NCBI GenBank assembly: GCA_029817715.1
Contig: JARUPY010000538.1
Location: forward strand, 5,766,001 to 5,830,000
Length of the DNA: 64,000 nt
From: Melastoma dodecandrum
Lineage: Eukaryota; Streptophyta; Magnoliopsida; Myrtales; Melastomataceae
Direction: 5' to 3'
Positions 1-12,600 of this stretch are shown piece after piece. The notes beneath the pieces were generated by a model that worked only from the letters and a program-made list of their open reading frames with translations, ran no database searches and was not told the DNA's origin. Made by a program: the position numbers and the translations under genes. The number at the start of each line of letters is the position of its first letter. Positions within the stretch are counted from its first letter, which is position 1.

Positions 1-230
1 AAGAAGAAGAAGAAGAAGAAGAAGGCAGTTTGTAGGAAGCAGAAGTAGGGAGTAGTATAGGAGGCATATTTATTTCAGGGACCATTGATGCTGCAGAATC
101 TTCTGCACATGGGAGGAAAAAATAAAACTCATGGTGGTTTTGAGATATAGAGTCATTCACTTTTCTTTTTCTATTTTCAATATATTATTGTTTTCCTTCT
201 GCTGTCTTTCAATGTGGCAGAGGGAGAGAC

Positions 231-265
<35 letters not shown>

Positions 266-1970
266 CACTCTGATCACATTATGACCGCACCTCCTCGCCC
301 TTCCCATCTCTCTGCTGCTGCTGCGGCTGCTTCTTTTCTTTTCTGACCCCTCTGCACTGCAAGCTGCATTTGTCGGCATCTCCTGTCTCTGACACCTCTA
401 CGGAAATCCACAAAATGTAAAAGGCTCAGCTAACACATTCAATGTTGTTTTCCTTAGGACGGTCTGCTGTAGGGAAACCAAACAAAGAGGGGGGCGATAG
501 ACAATGAATATCACCATGTTTTTTACAGGGGTGGCATCTCTAATTGTAGGCTTGTTTGGAAATAAAATAATCCAAACTTAAAAAGAGTTTACAAGATAGG
601 ATTTGAGCTAAAAGAACAGGTCTATTTTTGGTGTTTTCTGGTAAGGGCCTGTACGGTCACTGAAGCTCTGCTGCTGCTGCTTGCTTGTTTGCTGTTACTA
701 ACACCCTTTTCTCTGGTTCTTCTTTTAGCTTTACCCTTTGTTTGTTTTACTATGTCTTTTACTGTTACTTTCACCGAACAACTCTGAGAGCATCATCACC
801 ACCTCCCCCAACCCCACCTTATTGCTTGGCATTTCCTTCTGTTTCTCAATTTGGGGAAATGTTTACAAATCTTTCAGATACTCTGTTGCCACTTGTCCTC
901 CTCCTCTGATGCAAAAACTAGGCAAAACTTAATCCAAATACAAAGTTATGCTTTGGGGACTGCTGCTGCTCATATCCTAACACATTCTGGTCAATCGGGT
1001 GCGAACTCGTTTGGTGCTTCACGATCTCAGTGATTAGAGTTCATTAAGTGATTCAATATGTCAGTGTCCAGAATGCAGAATCTAGAGGTGGTGGTGGTTG
1101 GGGTGGGGGGGGGGGGGGGGAGGGATATGGCTGAGCTGAAAGTTTTGAGATAAGAAGTACAAAGCAGGGAAAGGCAATGGCATGGTAAGACTCCCATTGG
1201 AAAAAAACAAATTGTCAGAGCTCAACCACATGGAGAACTGAAACTCTTTTTCCTTGGGTGCCCAAAAGCCCCCACTTGCTTTTAACACATCCTCCCCACA
1301 GGTACTAGCTTGCTTGAGGGAAAACTTCCCTTCTTTGGCACACTCACAAGGAAGAAAAAGTTAGAAGAGACTCGACCCAGCAACAAACACTTACTTTTCT
1401 TGGCAAGCATTGAACTAGAGATGTTATTGGGAGCTAGCTGTCAAATGGGATCTCATCTCCAAAGTCCAACCCACTTCACTCCAACCAAAATTCAGAGTTT
1501 GGTCGGCAAAGACATGAGGATTGATGCAAATTGATACCTGGTTATGATGCAAATATATACGGGAAGCCTATCCATTGAATGACCGCGATTTGATTTCATG
1601 AATGGATGTGAAAACCATTTCACAAAAATGCCCAGGAAAATAACACACGGAAATCATTCGCCATGTCCAATGCCCTCACAATTTCTCATCAATTAACAAG
1701 TCCAGTCCTAAATACATTCGTGAATGAACCAAGTAAAAGAGTTAAGAAATTATAACCGAGATTATTGATGGAAAAAAAAAACAATATCAAATCTTATCCT
1801 ATCCTTGCTGCCGGCATTACTTATGCATATTCCGCTATGGCAAACAAGGACCATATGCAATAGCACAGTGAAGAAAATATCTCCATGTTTAAAACGAGAA
1901 AATAAATAAGCTACACGACTTGCTTACAAGTTAGGGAAGGAATTAGACCACTTCACCAAACACAGAAGCA
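1..1970. other. Intergenic low-complexity region, no gene supported
   Basis: No reading frame here resembles a known family. The stretch opens with an AAG trinucleotide run (1-24), has a TG/GA dinucleotide microsatellite at 231-265, CTG-rich patches near 310-330 and 668-682, and a run of 16 G at 1105-1120 preceded by GGT repeats (potential G-quadruplex on the + strand). The right end (about 1700-1970) probably carries the 3'UTR of the DENN gene, which is transcribed leftward and stops at 1971. The rest could be UTR or promoter of a gene beyond the window, but nothing shows it. Confidence 0.6.
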
Positions 1971-4900
1971 CTATTCCTTTTGAAAGAAGGAGAGAACGAG
2001 ATCCGTATGCACAGAAAACAGCTGTGTATCTACGAAATGCTGCAACAAGGATGAAAATTCAAACCGTTACTTCTATTCAAATGAACTCCAGTATATAAAT
2101 TATTTAATCGGTTGCAAAAGCTCTTCACACGAGAACTAGAAAATTATCTACCTTCATAAAAGGTCGTTCACGAGAAGGAAATGAGTCTATAAAGCTTTCC
2201 TTTAAAAGCAAGGATACCTAGGAAACCAAGACAGTTGAGTCAAATTCTAACGGAAGTTTTTTAGGAGTCACCAAAAACCTTTTTTCTTGGAATTCATACC
2301 TTGTCGTCATTGGACTGCACATTTGTAATTGTGTGAGACCGCAGGTTAGAGCAAAGGGAATCCAAATATGATCTTAACACTGATAGAAAACCTTTTGCTG
2401 CTTCAACCTACAAAAAACCAATTTAGGGAAAGAAATAAGAAATCATGGAATAAGGCGTTAGAAGAAATAGGTAGGGGAACACGGAGTAGAAATCTTCAGA
2501 TCCAATACATGAAAAATTGGGTCACTAACGAACAAATAGTACCACAAGCTTACCTGCACGTCAGTGCATTCATACATAGGCCTTTTTCTACCCAGATAAC
2601 TCTCTCCAACAAGCTTCGCATGAAATGGGCTTAAAGAAGAAAATAATTCCCTCTGTTTGGGCAGTTGTGGAATCGTTGGAGACTTTATCTGAGGCAAATG
2701 AAAACTCATCATATTACTTAAAGATAAGTGGTGAGCACTCAAACGAAGAATCGGTTCGCACTTTGGACCATGGTTTCAGATCCACCCACAAAGTATATAG
2801 AAACGAAGGTAAAATGCTTTAGAACAAACCTGATTCTTGTTTGCATCAACCAATATGACATTCGTTAATTTTGACTGAACTTCAGATGTTTTGTTCTTTA
2901 TGCCAACCTGAACAAGAAATCTTACAGTCAATGTCCATCAGACAATGACACAAGAACCATCTCCCTCAATATATATATATATATGTATATAAAGGATGAA
3001 GGGAAAAACGAGAGAATAGAGATGACATATCAAGATAGATTACACATTCCTTGATGACCTAGATGTAATAAAGCAGAAGCAAGTCACTCACAACATAAGG
3101 GACTGGCGCATCCAGAAACTCCAACATGTCATTTGGTAGAACCTAACAATGCCGATGCATGGTCAGAGGCAAAACAAAGAGTTGTCGCGGAAATTAGCAC
3201 ACGAGAATTTGCAAAAAGCAAGAAGCCCTACTGGCATCAACAAGCTCTGCCATTGATAAGGACGAATCAGAGGAATGATTGATAGGACGATTGCAGATAG
3301 AATTCCCTGCATCTCACAAATAACGTGTAAACTGTCTGAAATTCAGTCTTTTTACTGATGCAATATGCGACAGCTACAGACTGAAACCCATCAAAGTTTG
3401 CAACCAGATCATTCATTATAGAAATAATTTGTCCCCCTAATATCATGAGTAGATATAGGATAACAAATTAGTCATTTCTGTAACAAAACGTCAAGGATCA
3501 CCGTACCAGGTTTGAGCAAACGACAACAATCTGTTTCTCTAAAAGTGCTCCAGCAAACATTGTTAGGACCTGCAAAGACAAAGGAATTCACAAAACAATT
3601 TGAGAGACAAAACATTACTGGCATCATTCTATCATTACTCATGAAAAAGAAAAAAAGGAACATTCTATCATTGATGATAATGGCCACACCAAAGGCAGCA
3701 TGGCTTAAGATATGACAGCATTTCCATGCCGTTGAAATAGGTATGACCCTGATAACTTGACTGCTGGATGAGGCACTTACATGCTCAAGACGCAATGAGC
3801 CACATATGCATGCAATTGTCCATACTGATAAAGCAGATGCTTCTTCCTCAACAAGTAGGGCATTGTGTGCCTGGTGAAGTGAAAGAAAGAACGATAAGTT
3901 ATAGCAGCAATGCAATGATCTCGGGTGCCAAAAAAATCATAACAGAACCTCAGCTACTTCGAGACTAGTGCAGCAGGATCTTAAATCAATCGTTGATCCA
4001 GCTATCCTCAATACTGCTTCATTTGGTCGATGGTATTCCACAGGATGCAGGTGTTCCAAAGGGTGAAACCTGACGGTTGCACCCCTAGCAGGACAACGTA
4101 TCTTGTGGTACTCACAAATTATTTGTAGTAACCCATAACTATTTTCCTGGAACATTGAGGGAAAACATTTACTAAGCATGAATATGACGTGAATGTAATG
4201 ATATGCCACTGAAGTTACACCAACTCCAGATGCAAATAGCAAATAAAAAACCTTTGCCCATTCGAGAATGTCATTATGGTCGCTTGTATCCTCTTGGCCA
4301 GAGACAGATTCCTCCTCTGTTTCCGTCTCATCTAGGTCACTTCGACAATTCCTATCTTCCCGGGGAGAACCCTGAAAGCTGCAGTAAATCAAACTAGGTC
4401 AAGATCAAGAAGCAACACCATCATTTTAAAGAATATACATACCACAAGCACACAGCTGAAATAGAAATAACAATTGAGAACCCCAAGGGAGAAAGGCAGG
4501 CATAAGATTTATAGTTCCACGAAGGCATGTCCATCAGGGCCACTGAAGAAAGAAAAAAGTTCAACCCTCGATGGATTGCGTGACAATCGCCACCACGTCA
4601 GCCTGATATTTCATCCATGAGCAAAATACCCATTGCATAAGAGAGGAAACTTAAAATTCAGTGATCAATTTAGCTATTGGCATAATAAAGCAATTTCACT
4701 TTATACCTAGAAGAAGAGTCGGAACTCTCATAATGGTAGTACCGTAAAAGTGGGAGAACGGCATTTGGCAAACGTTTCTCAACAGGATGCGAGTTGGGCT
4801 GAAAATCATCAGCACACACCTCGCCATTTTCAGGATCCGTTGCAGTCCGTTCATGTTTGACTATAGCCTGCTCACTATCTGCATGACTTTGGGTAGCGGC

Positions 4901-7900
4901 ATTACTGTCAAGCCCCCTTGGAGTGCTTGGCTCTTCCTTATCCATCACAGACTCCACATGATTGCCATTAGCATTAGCTGTTTCTGACGAAGAAGCTCTT
5001 TGATTCAACTCTGAAGTTTCAGACATTTCCTCCGGTGCACTGTCCACATTGCAGTGAGGCCTGCCATTTAGTTTCTCAGCAGGGGATCCTCTTTCCTCAT
5101 TATGGCTTTCTGAGTATTCCAGACTCAGGTCTGCCACACCTTTGGTCAACCTTTCTAACCTTTCTTGGGAGAAGATGCTGTTGAATACCAGGCAAAAAAA
5201 TTGCGGAAATGATTTCAAAATAATACTGCCAAATTCAATATACTTGTAAACATTTCACCTATAATATAACCAGCACTGCCAAACTAAATATTTTTTCTAA
5301 AAAAACTGCAAAAAGCAACCAAATACCTAGAAAATCATAACTGTCACATCTTGATAATGCAAGGCATAAACCATATTGAGACACTAAGTAATACTGAAAA
5401 CTCCTTTTCTATGATTTTTCATCATGACATGCATCTGATAGTCAACAAGCTTGTGTATTTGCATAAGGAGTTGTAACATACAACCAATCAAAATACAAAA
5501 AATGGGACATAACGATTCTAACAACATTGAACTATCATAAAAAAAAAAAAAGAAAAAGAAAATGTTACCTATTTAGAACACCAAAATGTAGTTCGAAAAA
5601 TGGGAGTCTAGACAGGATGCAGTAGCATCTTCGTGTGGTCAATATATGACGGCTCATAGGAGGGGCATATTGTTTATCGGAGACCATCGAAATTAAACCG
5701 GAAGGTCTTTGAATCAACTCATCCACAAGCACACAGCAACCGTACAAAGTTGAATCATCCGCTACCTGAAGAAAAGGTAACAGGATATGCAGAATTCAGC
5801 CAGAATATCAACATAACCTTAGAAGGGAAAGCAGTTTGTGGAGCAATTGAACATAAAATTAGCAATTCAGAGCCCAGACTTGAGACAAAAACTGATTTAA
5901 AGGCAAGCTTGACGGATATGTCAGATGATATAATCTGCCGAAGCCACCCTTTCCATATATATCACAAGAATAGTATAATGCAAGTGACGATTTCATTTAA
6001 TACATTCCAATCACAAATGACTAGGTTCTTTGTGCTGCTAGACAGGATCCACACAGAACAAAGCCAACATTGGGAACACTTTTTATGAAGTTCGATACAG
6101 AAATTGACGAATGGACTATGAAAACTATGGAAGAGGAAGTTCACAACATCATAAACCCAAGATCTTGAGCACTATGGAAAATCATCTGCGCAATTTAATC
6201 TCGTTCATATTAAATAGAATTCAACAGAATTACCTGTAATCGGAATACGAAAGAGAGGTCACTTTGTTTCAAGTGTTCCTGCATGCAAATCAATCATTAT
6301 CAGTTGTGATCTGCAAGAAAGTCGAGAGCATAGAAGTCGTGGTTATAAACATTCGTACATAATACATAACCTTTTTGTAAGATTGAATATGGATAACAAT
6401 GCATTGTATTAGTAACCATGTAATTTTATAATTATCTTGGGTGTAATCAGACGTACCAACAAAAAAACGGGGCACAAGAAGGCTACATAGAAAAATTGAT
6501 ATTAAAGTTTCATCAGACAATGCAAATCAATATCTGTAAAGAGAAAAATGGTGTCCTTTATACAAGGAAGAATGCCAAATATAAGGCTGTCCTTCAGGAA
6601 AAGATGATTTTTCAGGGTCGTAGTAATTAATAACAAAGTCTGATTAGACAGATATAATTAAGCATACCCACATGTCAAGACAGCACACTAGATTTTAATA
6701 CACACATGCAGATGTCATTTTACTTGGCAAGAATGAGAAAACACATAACTAGGGTACCTGTCCAAGAAGGATTTCATTTAAATCACTCATGCTAGGGGTC
6801 CTCTCAACAGCATGAACCTGCCATCAATTAAAAGTAAATTTAGTAATCTTCTAGATATCTCTGCCAAAGATAGGAAAAAGATGATCAACCAGATACCGTT
6901 GTGCATAGGACATGAGATCACAAAACAAGTAACAGGGTATTAAGAGTTTGAATAAAAACCATTAAGAACCACTAATCAATTCCATCCCACTTAAAAAAAA
7001 TTTCGTTGATGAATGAAAACCAAGAAATGTAATGCCTAGGTAAAGGTTAAGCAGGTTAAAAAATGTCCGAACCAAGAAATGTAAAGCAAACAACTCCATT
7101 TCCCTTAAGAGAAAGAAGACGCAAAAACTAATTATTTGCTTACCTCTACACCTCCTGGGAAGCAAAATGACAGAATATCCTTGTATTTGAGGGGCAGAGG
7201 CTTCTCAGGTGGGTACACAAACAAAACCTTTAAAAAAAAGATGAAGCAATGTAAGGTACAGAGAAAGTAATGTCCAAAATTGGAAGGCTTTCAAGAGTGT
7301 CATTCTTAAAAAATAAATAAATAAAAAATAAAACAGAAAAAGCACACACCTGAGGTTCAAGATTGGGCTCAACCCTGGATTGATGCTGACCAGTAAGAGA
7401 GTTTCGTAACTTCCCCGGATTATCTGGATTTTTAGCAACATATCGCTTATGGAGAGCCTGCATGTCACAGTTTGGATGAAGTCCGACGACCACCATGCTC
7501 TCAAAGAGCCTCGATGGCTCTTTTATAGACTTGTGGTCCTGTCCATTGTGCAAAAAAAGGATATCTAATTACCTTAAGGAAGAACGATCAGAGAGCAGAC
7601 AGGACATTAGTTGACCGGAATACATCTCCAATTTCCACAGAAATAAGATAACTCGTACCAAGTACTGCAACTGACAGCTTGCCCATTGACGCTTCTGGCT
7701 TGTGAGAATCTCAGGGTTATAAATAGAATACTTCACCTCCGGAGGCGCGGAGAATCCTTTCAGTACACTGGATACATGGCGTCGCAGCTTCTGAAGTTGA
7801 CTGCCGCTATCATCTCTGTCCGAAAACACCACAGATGGACGTGGGGAATGAGTGGCAGTTGCAGTAGCAGCGGCAGCAGCGACAGCTCTGGCAATATCTT

Positions 7901-7958
7901 CAGTCGTTTGCATAAAGAAAGATGCACTCCATCCAGGACTACCAGTGTCTTCTGCCAT
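1971..7958 (-). CDS. DENN (AEX-3) domain protein, 18 coding exons, 801 aa
   Basis: Probable Rab guanine-nucleotide exchange factor of the plant DENN family (the At5g35560 type, from memory); GEF activity is inferred from the family. Coding exons, 5' to 3' on the minus strand: 7958-7659, 7538-7350, 7227-7144, 6817-6758, 6278-6234, 5765-5569, 5177-4707, 4378-4252, 4146-3949, 3870-3781, 3569-3507, 3306-3232, 3142-3092, 2907-2830, 2688-2554, 2407-2300, 2217-2152, 2039-1971. Every junction is GT-AG and phases agree, summing to 2406 nt with the stop. Residues about 155-290 hold the uDENN core (FVYPPEKPLPLKYKDILSFC, then RCYCILSRLPFFELHFGVLN). Residues 292-490 are a polar, Ser/Glu-rich insert. Residues about 570-680 are the cDENN core (GSLRLEH, GALLEKQIVVVCSNL, LIRPYQWQSLLMP, FLDAPVPYV). 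The C-terminus ends DLVLSFFQKE. The ATG at 7958 is chosen because the conserved N-terminus (MAEDTGSPGWSASFF) begins there; an in-frame upstream Met at 8051 lies in the predicted 5'UTR intron. No lesion is visible, so I treat the gene as functional. Confidence 0.93.
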
Positions 7959-9216
7959 TATCGAGAAACGACCACAGGTTCTGTTTGAATTCAACAGACC
8001 ATCACCACACAAACAACATAAAAACAAGGGACAATCAACAAATATTTCCATCTTCCATAAAAAAAAATCACCGCCTTAAAGAAGACTGATGAAAGAAGAG
8101 GAACCGTTGCACGTACAAGACCCCTTTCCTCTGATCCGTATATCACAGAAATTCCCCCTCTAGCCAAAAACTACGCAATCAATTAAATCAAAGGAAAGGT
8201 TGTCTCTGTCTGCCATTCCTGAACAAGGGAAAGGGATCATCCTTTTTTTCAGGGCAATGCCTCTCACGTCGAATCCATCCTAACATTCATTGTCATTCCC
8301 TTTCTTCAATCAGCCCCCAAAACATAAACCCATCAAATACCAACCTTTTGACCAGAACTATACCCAAAAAAAAAAACTTTTCCTTTTCCAGAATCATCGC
8401 CGAAGAACGGAATTGAAAAGTCCCCCTCGCCTGACAGATTAGAACGCAAGGAAACACTTTGTTCATCCACGCTCGCTTCAGGGAAGTAACCTTTATCTTC
8501 TCTCAACATCAACCACACAAAAATCCCACAAACCTATAACCCAGAAAGAAAAATGAAACCAGGAACCACACCCCCGATTCCCCGAAAGCGGCTTCAATCA
8601 CTCGATAAAGATGACTATTTTTTTAAAAAGAAAAAAGGAACAGCAACCCACCCACAAACACAAAACCTCTCGAGATAACAGAACGCAAAAGAGACGAGAG
8701 ACGGAAGAGTTCTTCTTCACGGATGTTACAAAAGAAAACTCACCTTTATTTAGCAATAAACGGAAGACCCAGAAAGATAAACAACAAAAAGGGTAACCGG
8801 GGGAACGACTTCCCAGCCGCTTTCCGGTTCTGGCCAGCCAGAGGGACGACGGATTGCCTTTGTCTCCATCGCCGTCGTGCTAAAAAAACGTAACAGTAAC
8901 ACGACGACTCCAGATCGTCATCATCATCACCATCATCATAATCGCCTCCTCCTCCTCCCCTCTCCTTCCTCCCCTTCTTCTTTGGCAATTAAAAAAAACG
9001 GGGAGGAGAATATTCGGAGCTCGGGTTGGCAGGCGATGAACGACAACTAATTGGAGAAGAAGAGGGGATGGAACGAAAGGAAAGGGAAAGATGATGAACA
9101 ATCTGGAGGGAGAGGGAGAGGGGCGTCCTCGGGTTCGTCGAATGACGTTGTTTTTTTCTTCCTATCCTTCTTTTCCTGTAATAACGCGGGGGGGGGGAAG
9201 CCTCAAAGGTTATAAA
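7959..9216 (-). promoter_or_regulatory. 5'UTR with intron and promoter of the DENN gene
   Basis: On the minus strand a TATA-like TTTATAA lies at about 9210-9216, so transcription probably starts near 9180. A good donor (AAG|GTGAGT) ends a 5'UTR exon at 8744, and an acceptor (AAACAG) just before 7980 rejoins 22 nt upstream of the start codon, giving a 5'UTR intron of about 760 nt. The leader exon is C/T-rich on the sense strand, with a C run at 9188-9198. Donor, acceptor and TATA are read by eye; the transcription start is inferred. Confidence 0.6.
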
Positions 9217-9495
9217 GGGGCAAACTGGGGATTTCACATTTCTGTCCGGAACATGGTCATACTTTTAACTTAAATAGATTTTTCCGTAAATACGATTCGC
9301 TGCGATCTTAATGAATTAAAAGCCACACTCAGTGACATCCCACCCCACTACCCTTTAGCTTTTATTGAACCATGGCTTTTGTCCCATGATGATTTTTTTT
9401 TTAATTATAATTCGATCAGGAAAATTATATAAATTGGCCGACCATGTCGTGATTATTATTATTTTTTACCCTCTCCCGTACACGCTATGATTTCC
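9217..9495. other. AT-rich intergenic spacer
   Basis: This is the promoter-side flank of the DENN gene up to the target-site duplication of the next insertion. It is AT-rich with short A and T runs. No ORF or structured element is recognised. Confidence 0.6.
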
Positions 9496-9504
9496 GTCTT
9501 TTTA
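9496..9504 (+). repeat. 9-bp target-site duplication, left copy
   Basis: GTCTTTTTA occurs here and again at 18161-18169, in direct orientation and exactly outside the two inverted repeat arms. Nine bases is the target duplication length typical of Mutator-like transposons. Confidence 0.7.
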
Positions 9505-9630
9505 GGCCGCTTTATCAAAAATATCCCCATATTTACAAAGTTTTTCAAATCTACCCTAAAGTTCAAAAGGTATCTCTCTGTATCCAGAACTTAGACCCAA
9601 TTTCAAAAATATCCATTGAAGTCTTAAGGT
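9505..9630 (+). repeat. Terminal inverted repeat, left arm
   Basis: The arm starts GGCCGCTTTATCAAAA and pairs with the reverse complement of 18035-18160. It stops about a dozen bases before the ATG of the viral polyprotein, so the viral ORF starts at the inner edge of the arm. Confidence 0.7.
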
Positions 9631-9642
9631 CAGGTTTTCTGA

Positions 9643-12600
9643 ATGGCTGGAGAAGGTAGATCTTCAGGAAATCCTTCTGGGACTCCTCCAAGGATGGAGT
9701 TCGTTCCAGAGGCTAGATTGTCTCCATTTGGAGTTAGCAAGAGTATAAATGATATTTTAACTCAGCTAACGATTCAGGGGAGCAATGAAAGTCTAGAAAG
9801 CCGAAACCAAATGGCGCAGGAAGTAGGCTCCATTGTAAATACAATGCTAGACGCCCTGGAAAAAGAAAGAGGTTTAAAAAGACCTGAAGCCGAGGCTACC
9901 TCTGGACTGGAAAGTACTACAGGAAAACCAGTCGAAAGATTGAATCTGGGAGGAAGAAATTCCAAACAGAATCAAGACAAAAGTGTGGATGAAATGTATA
10001 AGGAGTCAGTGGCTCCTTTCATTTTAGACTCACAAAAGCGAAGTGCAAACTTGAACTCCCAAAGTGGGGAGTTGGCAAAGGACCTAAGGAAAGCCTTAGG
10101 CCTGGCAGAAGATACCCCGGTTCATTTAGACAACAGAACGTTTAATGAGCTGGTAACTGCGAAGAGGGAAATTTACAGGCCTGATTATCCACATCGGACT
10201 AAACAAGAGTTTGTCCCAAGGGATAATATTCTAAAGCCAATAATTACCCCTGGTGCTTTTCTAGATATAGATTGTGAAAAGCATGTATCTGAAAAGATAG
10301 ATGAGTGGATATCACTTATTCGGATGACAGCATCTGCAGGAGGAGTACCTCCTGGCGCGGTCTACGAATTATGTGTGGCAGCCCTCATGGGTACAGCGCA
10401 GAAGTACTGGAAAACCTTAGTGGCACACACAGACATTAAGGAAAAAATAGATCAAGCGCTGACGGTTGACGGAGTATTGGCAATAATTGCTGATGCCCTG
10501 AAACGAGAGTTCTGTGGTTTCTCATTATCCACTGAGACTGTGGAAAAAGAGCAGTCCTTGACCGCTCTGGTTAAGCTACAGATCTGTGATATGTGCTATT
10601 TTGATAACTACGTGTGTGAATTCCAGAGGTATTATTACAATCTGGATGTAGTATCTCAACAGTTCATATTAGGAACCTTTTTTGCAAAACTTCCTGAACC
10701 TTGGCCGGAAGTTGCGCAAAAGGCCTATGAATTACTTCTGAGTGAGGAGAAGATTGTCTCTGGACTCGGAGGAAAAATTCAGGCGGTGAAGTACGCAATG
10801 CGTAAAGCATGTACTGAGCTCCAGGTAAAGGAGGCAGCTAAGAAGCTACCTTACCTAAATAAGAGCTGTTGTTCTCAGATAGAGTATGTGCCTGGAAGGT
10901 ATGGATGCGACACTCGCAATACTCCAGGAGACTCTTTAAAGAGAAGGAACTTTCCTAGTAAGAGGAAGTTTGTTGGGTACAACAAAAAGAAAATTTGGCC
11001 CAAGAAGGACCTTCCGCGTAAGCAAAGAGGAAGTCCTGCTTACAAACCAAGAAGGTTTGTAAGGAGAAGGGATAACCTGAAGGACAAAGATAGGATCGAT
11101 GCTTTCAAAAGAAAGCATGGCCGGGAGCCTAAATGTCCTAAAGGAAAACCTTTGAGCAGTTGTAATTGCTGCTGGTTTTGTGGTTCAAAAGATCACAAAG
11201 CGGATAGTTGTCCGAAGAAGAACCAAAGGAGAGAAAGACTCCGTATGGTCTTCCTGGATGACAGGAGTCATGAGAAAGAAGTCCTTGCTTATGAGCCGAT
11301 CGATGAGCAAGAAATTTCCGACTTAGACTCGGAAGTAGAATCTATATATGAGATTGTGTCAAATTATGATACAGACTCAGATGATGATTCTGATCTCTGG
11401 ACCGAACATCTGTTCATGATGCGAGCAGAAAGGGAAGGAGATGGTGATGAGTTGGTTCCTTTGGAAACAACGAATCAGGTACTGGAGGAAACCCACCAGT
11501 ACGAAGATCCATCCCAGTCAGTTCTGGAATGGAGGTTGCCAAATGTCAATGCGAGGGAGGTTTATGAAGTATCGAGATTTAGGTTTCGATCCACCATAGA
11601 CATCTCACAAACTGAGGCGACGGCACAAGTCACAAGCACTGAGCTTGAGACTTTGGATATCCCACTCTTGAATGTGCAACGCATAAGAGATACCATGCGT
11701 AACGCGAGAGGTGTATATAACTATATACACATAGGGTTGATCCAAGTAGGATTAATCCCGCTGTTTCATTTACCAGCAGATAGTCCAGTGGTAGCAGCTG
11801 TGATCGATAAACGGTGGCGAGAGTTTAGAGATCAGTTGATATCCGGAATACAGGCCAACCTAGCGCATGGTCCTGTATGGTTCCAGGTCCATCCAAATTT
11901 TATGATGGCCTTGAGCGATCGCTGTTTGGGAAATTCATTGACCTTAAGGATCAAATCAATGAATATGGATAGGATGAATTCCCAGGCCAAGTTTTTGGCG
12001 TATCACACTAGGGTAATTTACCGATTGGTAAACACCACTAGTCCTGGTGTGAGGAACATCTCTAGACTTACAGAGTTGTTCGAGGAAGGTCATAACAACT
12101 ACCAACAGTTCCATAGGCGAGAGGTAAACCCATTAGAGTTAACCTGGCCGAGAAACTGGGTTATGACTGAACCTGGTACTAGCTCTAGGCCGATTAGTGC
12201 GGCCAATATCCGACAAAGAGGTAATGAGATTACTTTGATGTTGGGAGAACCGTCTAGGGACAGTTTTAGAGCTGATAGGCATTTGCCTATGCTTAGCGAA
12301 AGAGCTGACAGGCATTTGCCTGTGAGGATGCCAATCCTGAGAGAGCCGTTCAATAGAACGCCCTCTGAAGTCTCTTCAAGAGTTAGTGATGTGGGAGAAG
12401 ACGTAATAGTCTCTCGACCAGAGGTTGCAAGTGCACCTCCACTAATAGAAGAGATGTCTCGAAGGTCTGTTGATTCAAGAACCCCGTCGCAACATACGGG
12501 TAGAATCGTAGGGTATAGACAGGTATCATTACCAGTCTATGAAGACCCTGTAGATCAACCGAGAGAGGAATCTATAAGGATGCTAAGAATTGGTAACTCT

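Noticed and set aside
685..1534. Short ORFs at 685-909, 851-1033 and 1310-1534
   Set aside because: Some lack an ATG start, and none has family similarity or splice context; low-complexity sequence explains them.
3472..3915. 147-aa minus-strand ORF, apparently starting with its own Met
   Set aside because: It is two DENN exons (3870-3781 and 3569-3507) joined through an intron read-through, with the second exon out of frame; not a separate gene.
7569..8051. Longer DENN N-terminus starting at 8051
   Set aside because: The added residues come from the predicted 5'UTR intron and do not resemble the family; the conserved start is at 7958.
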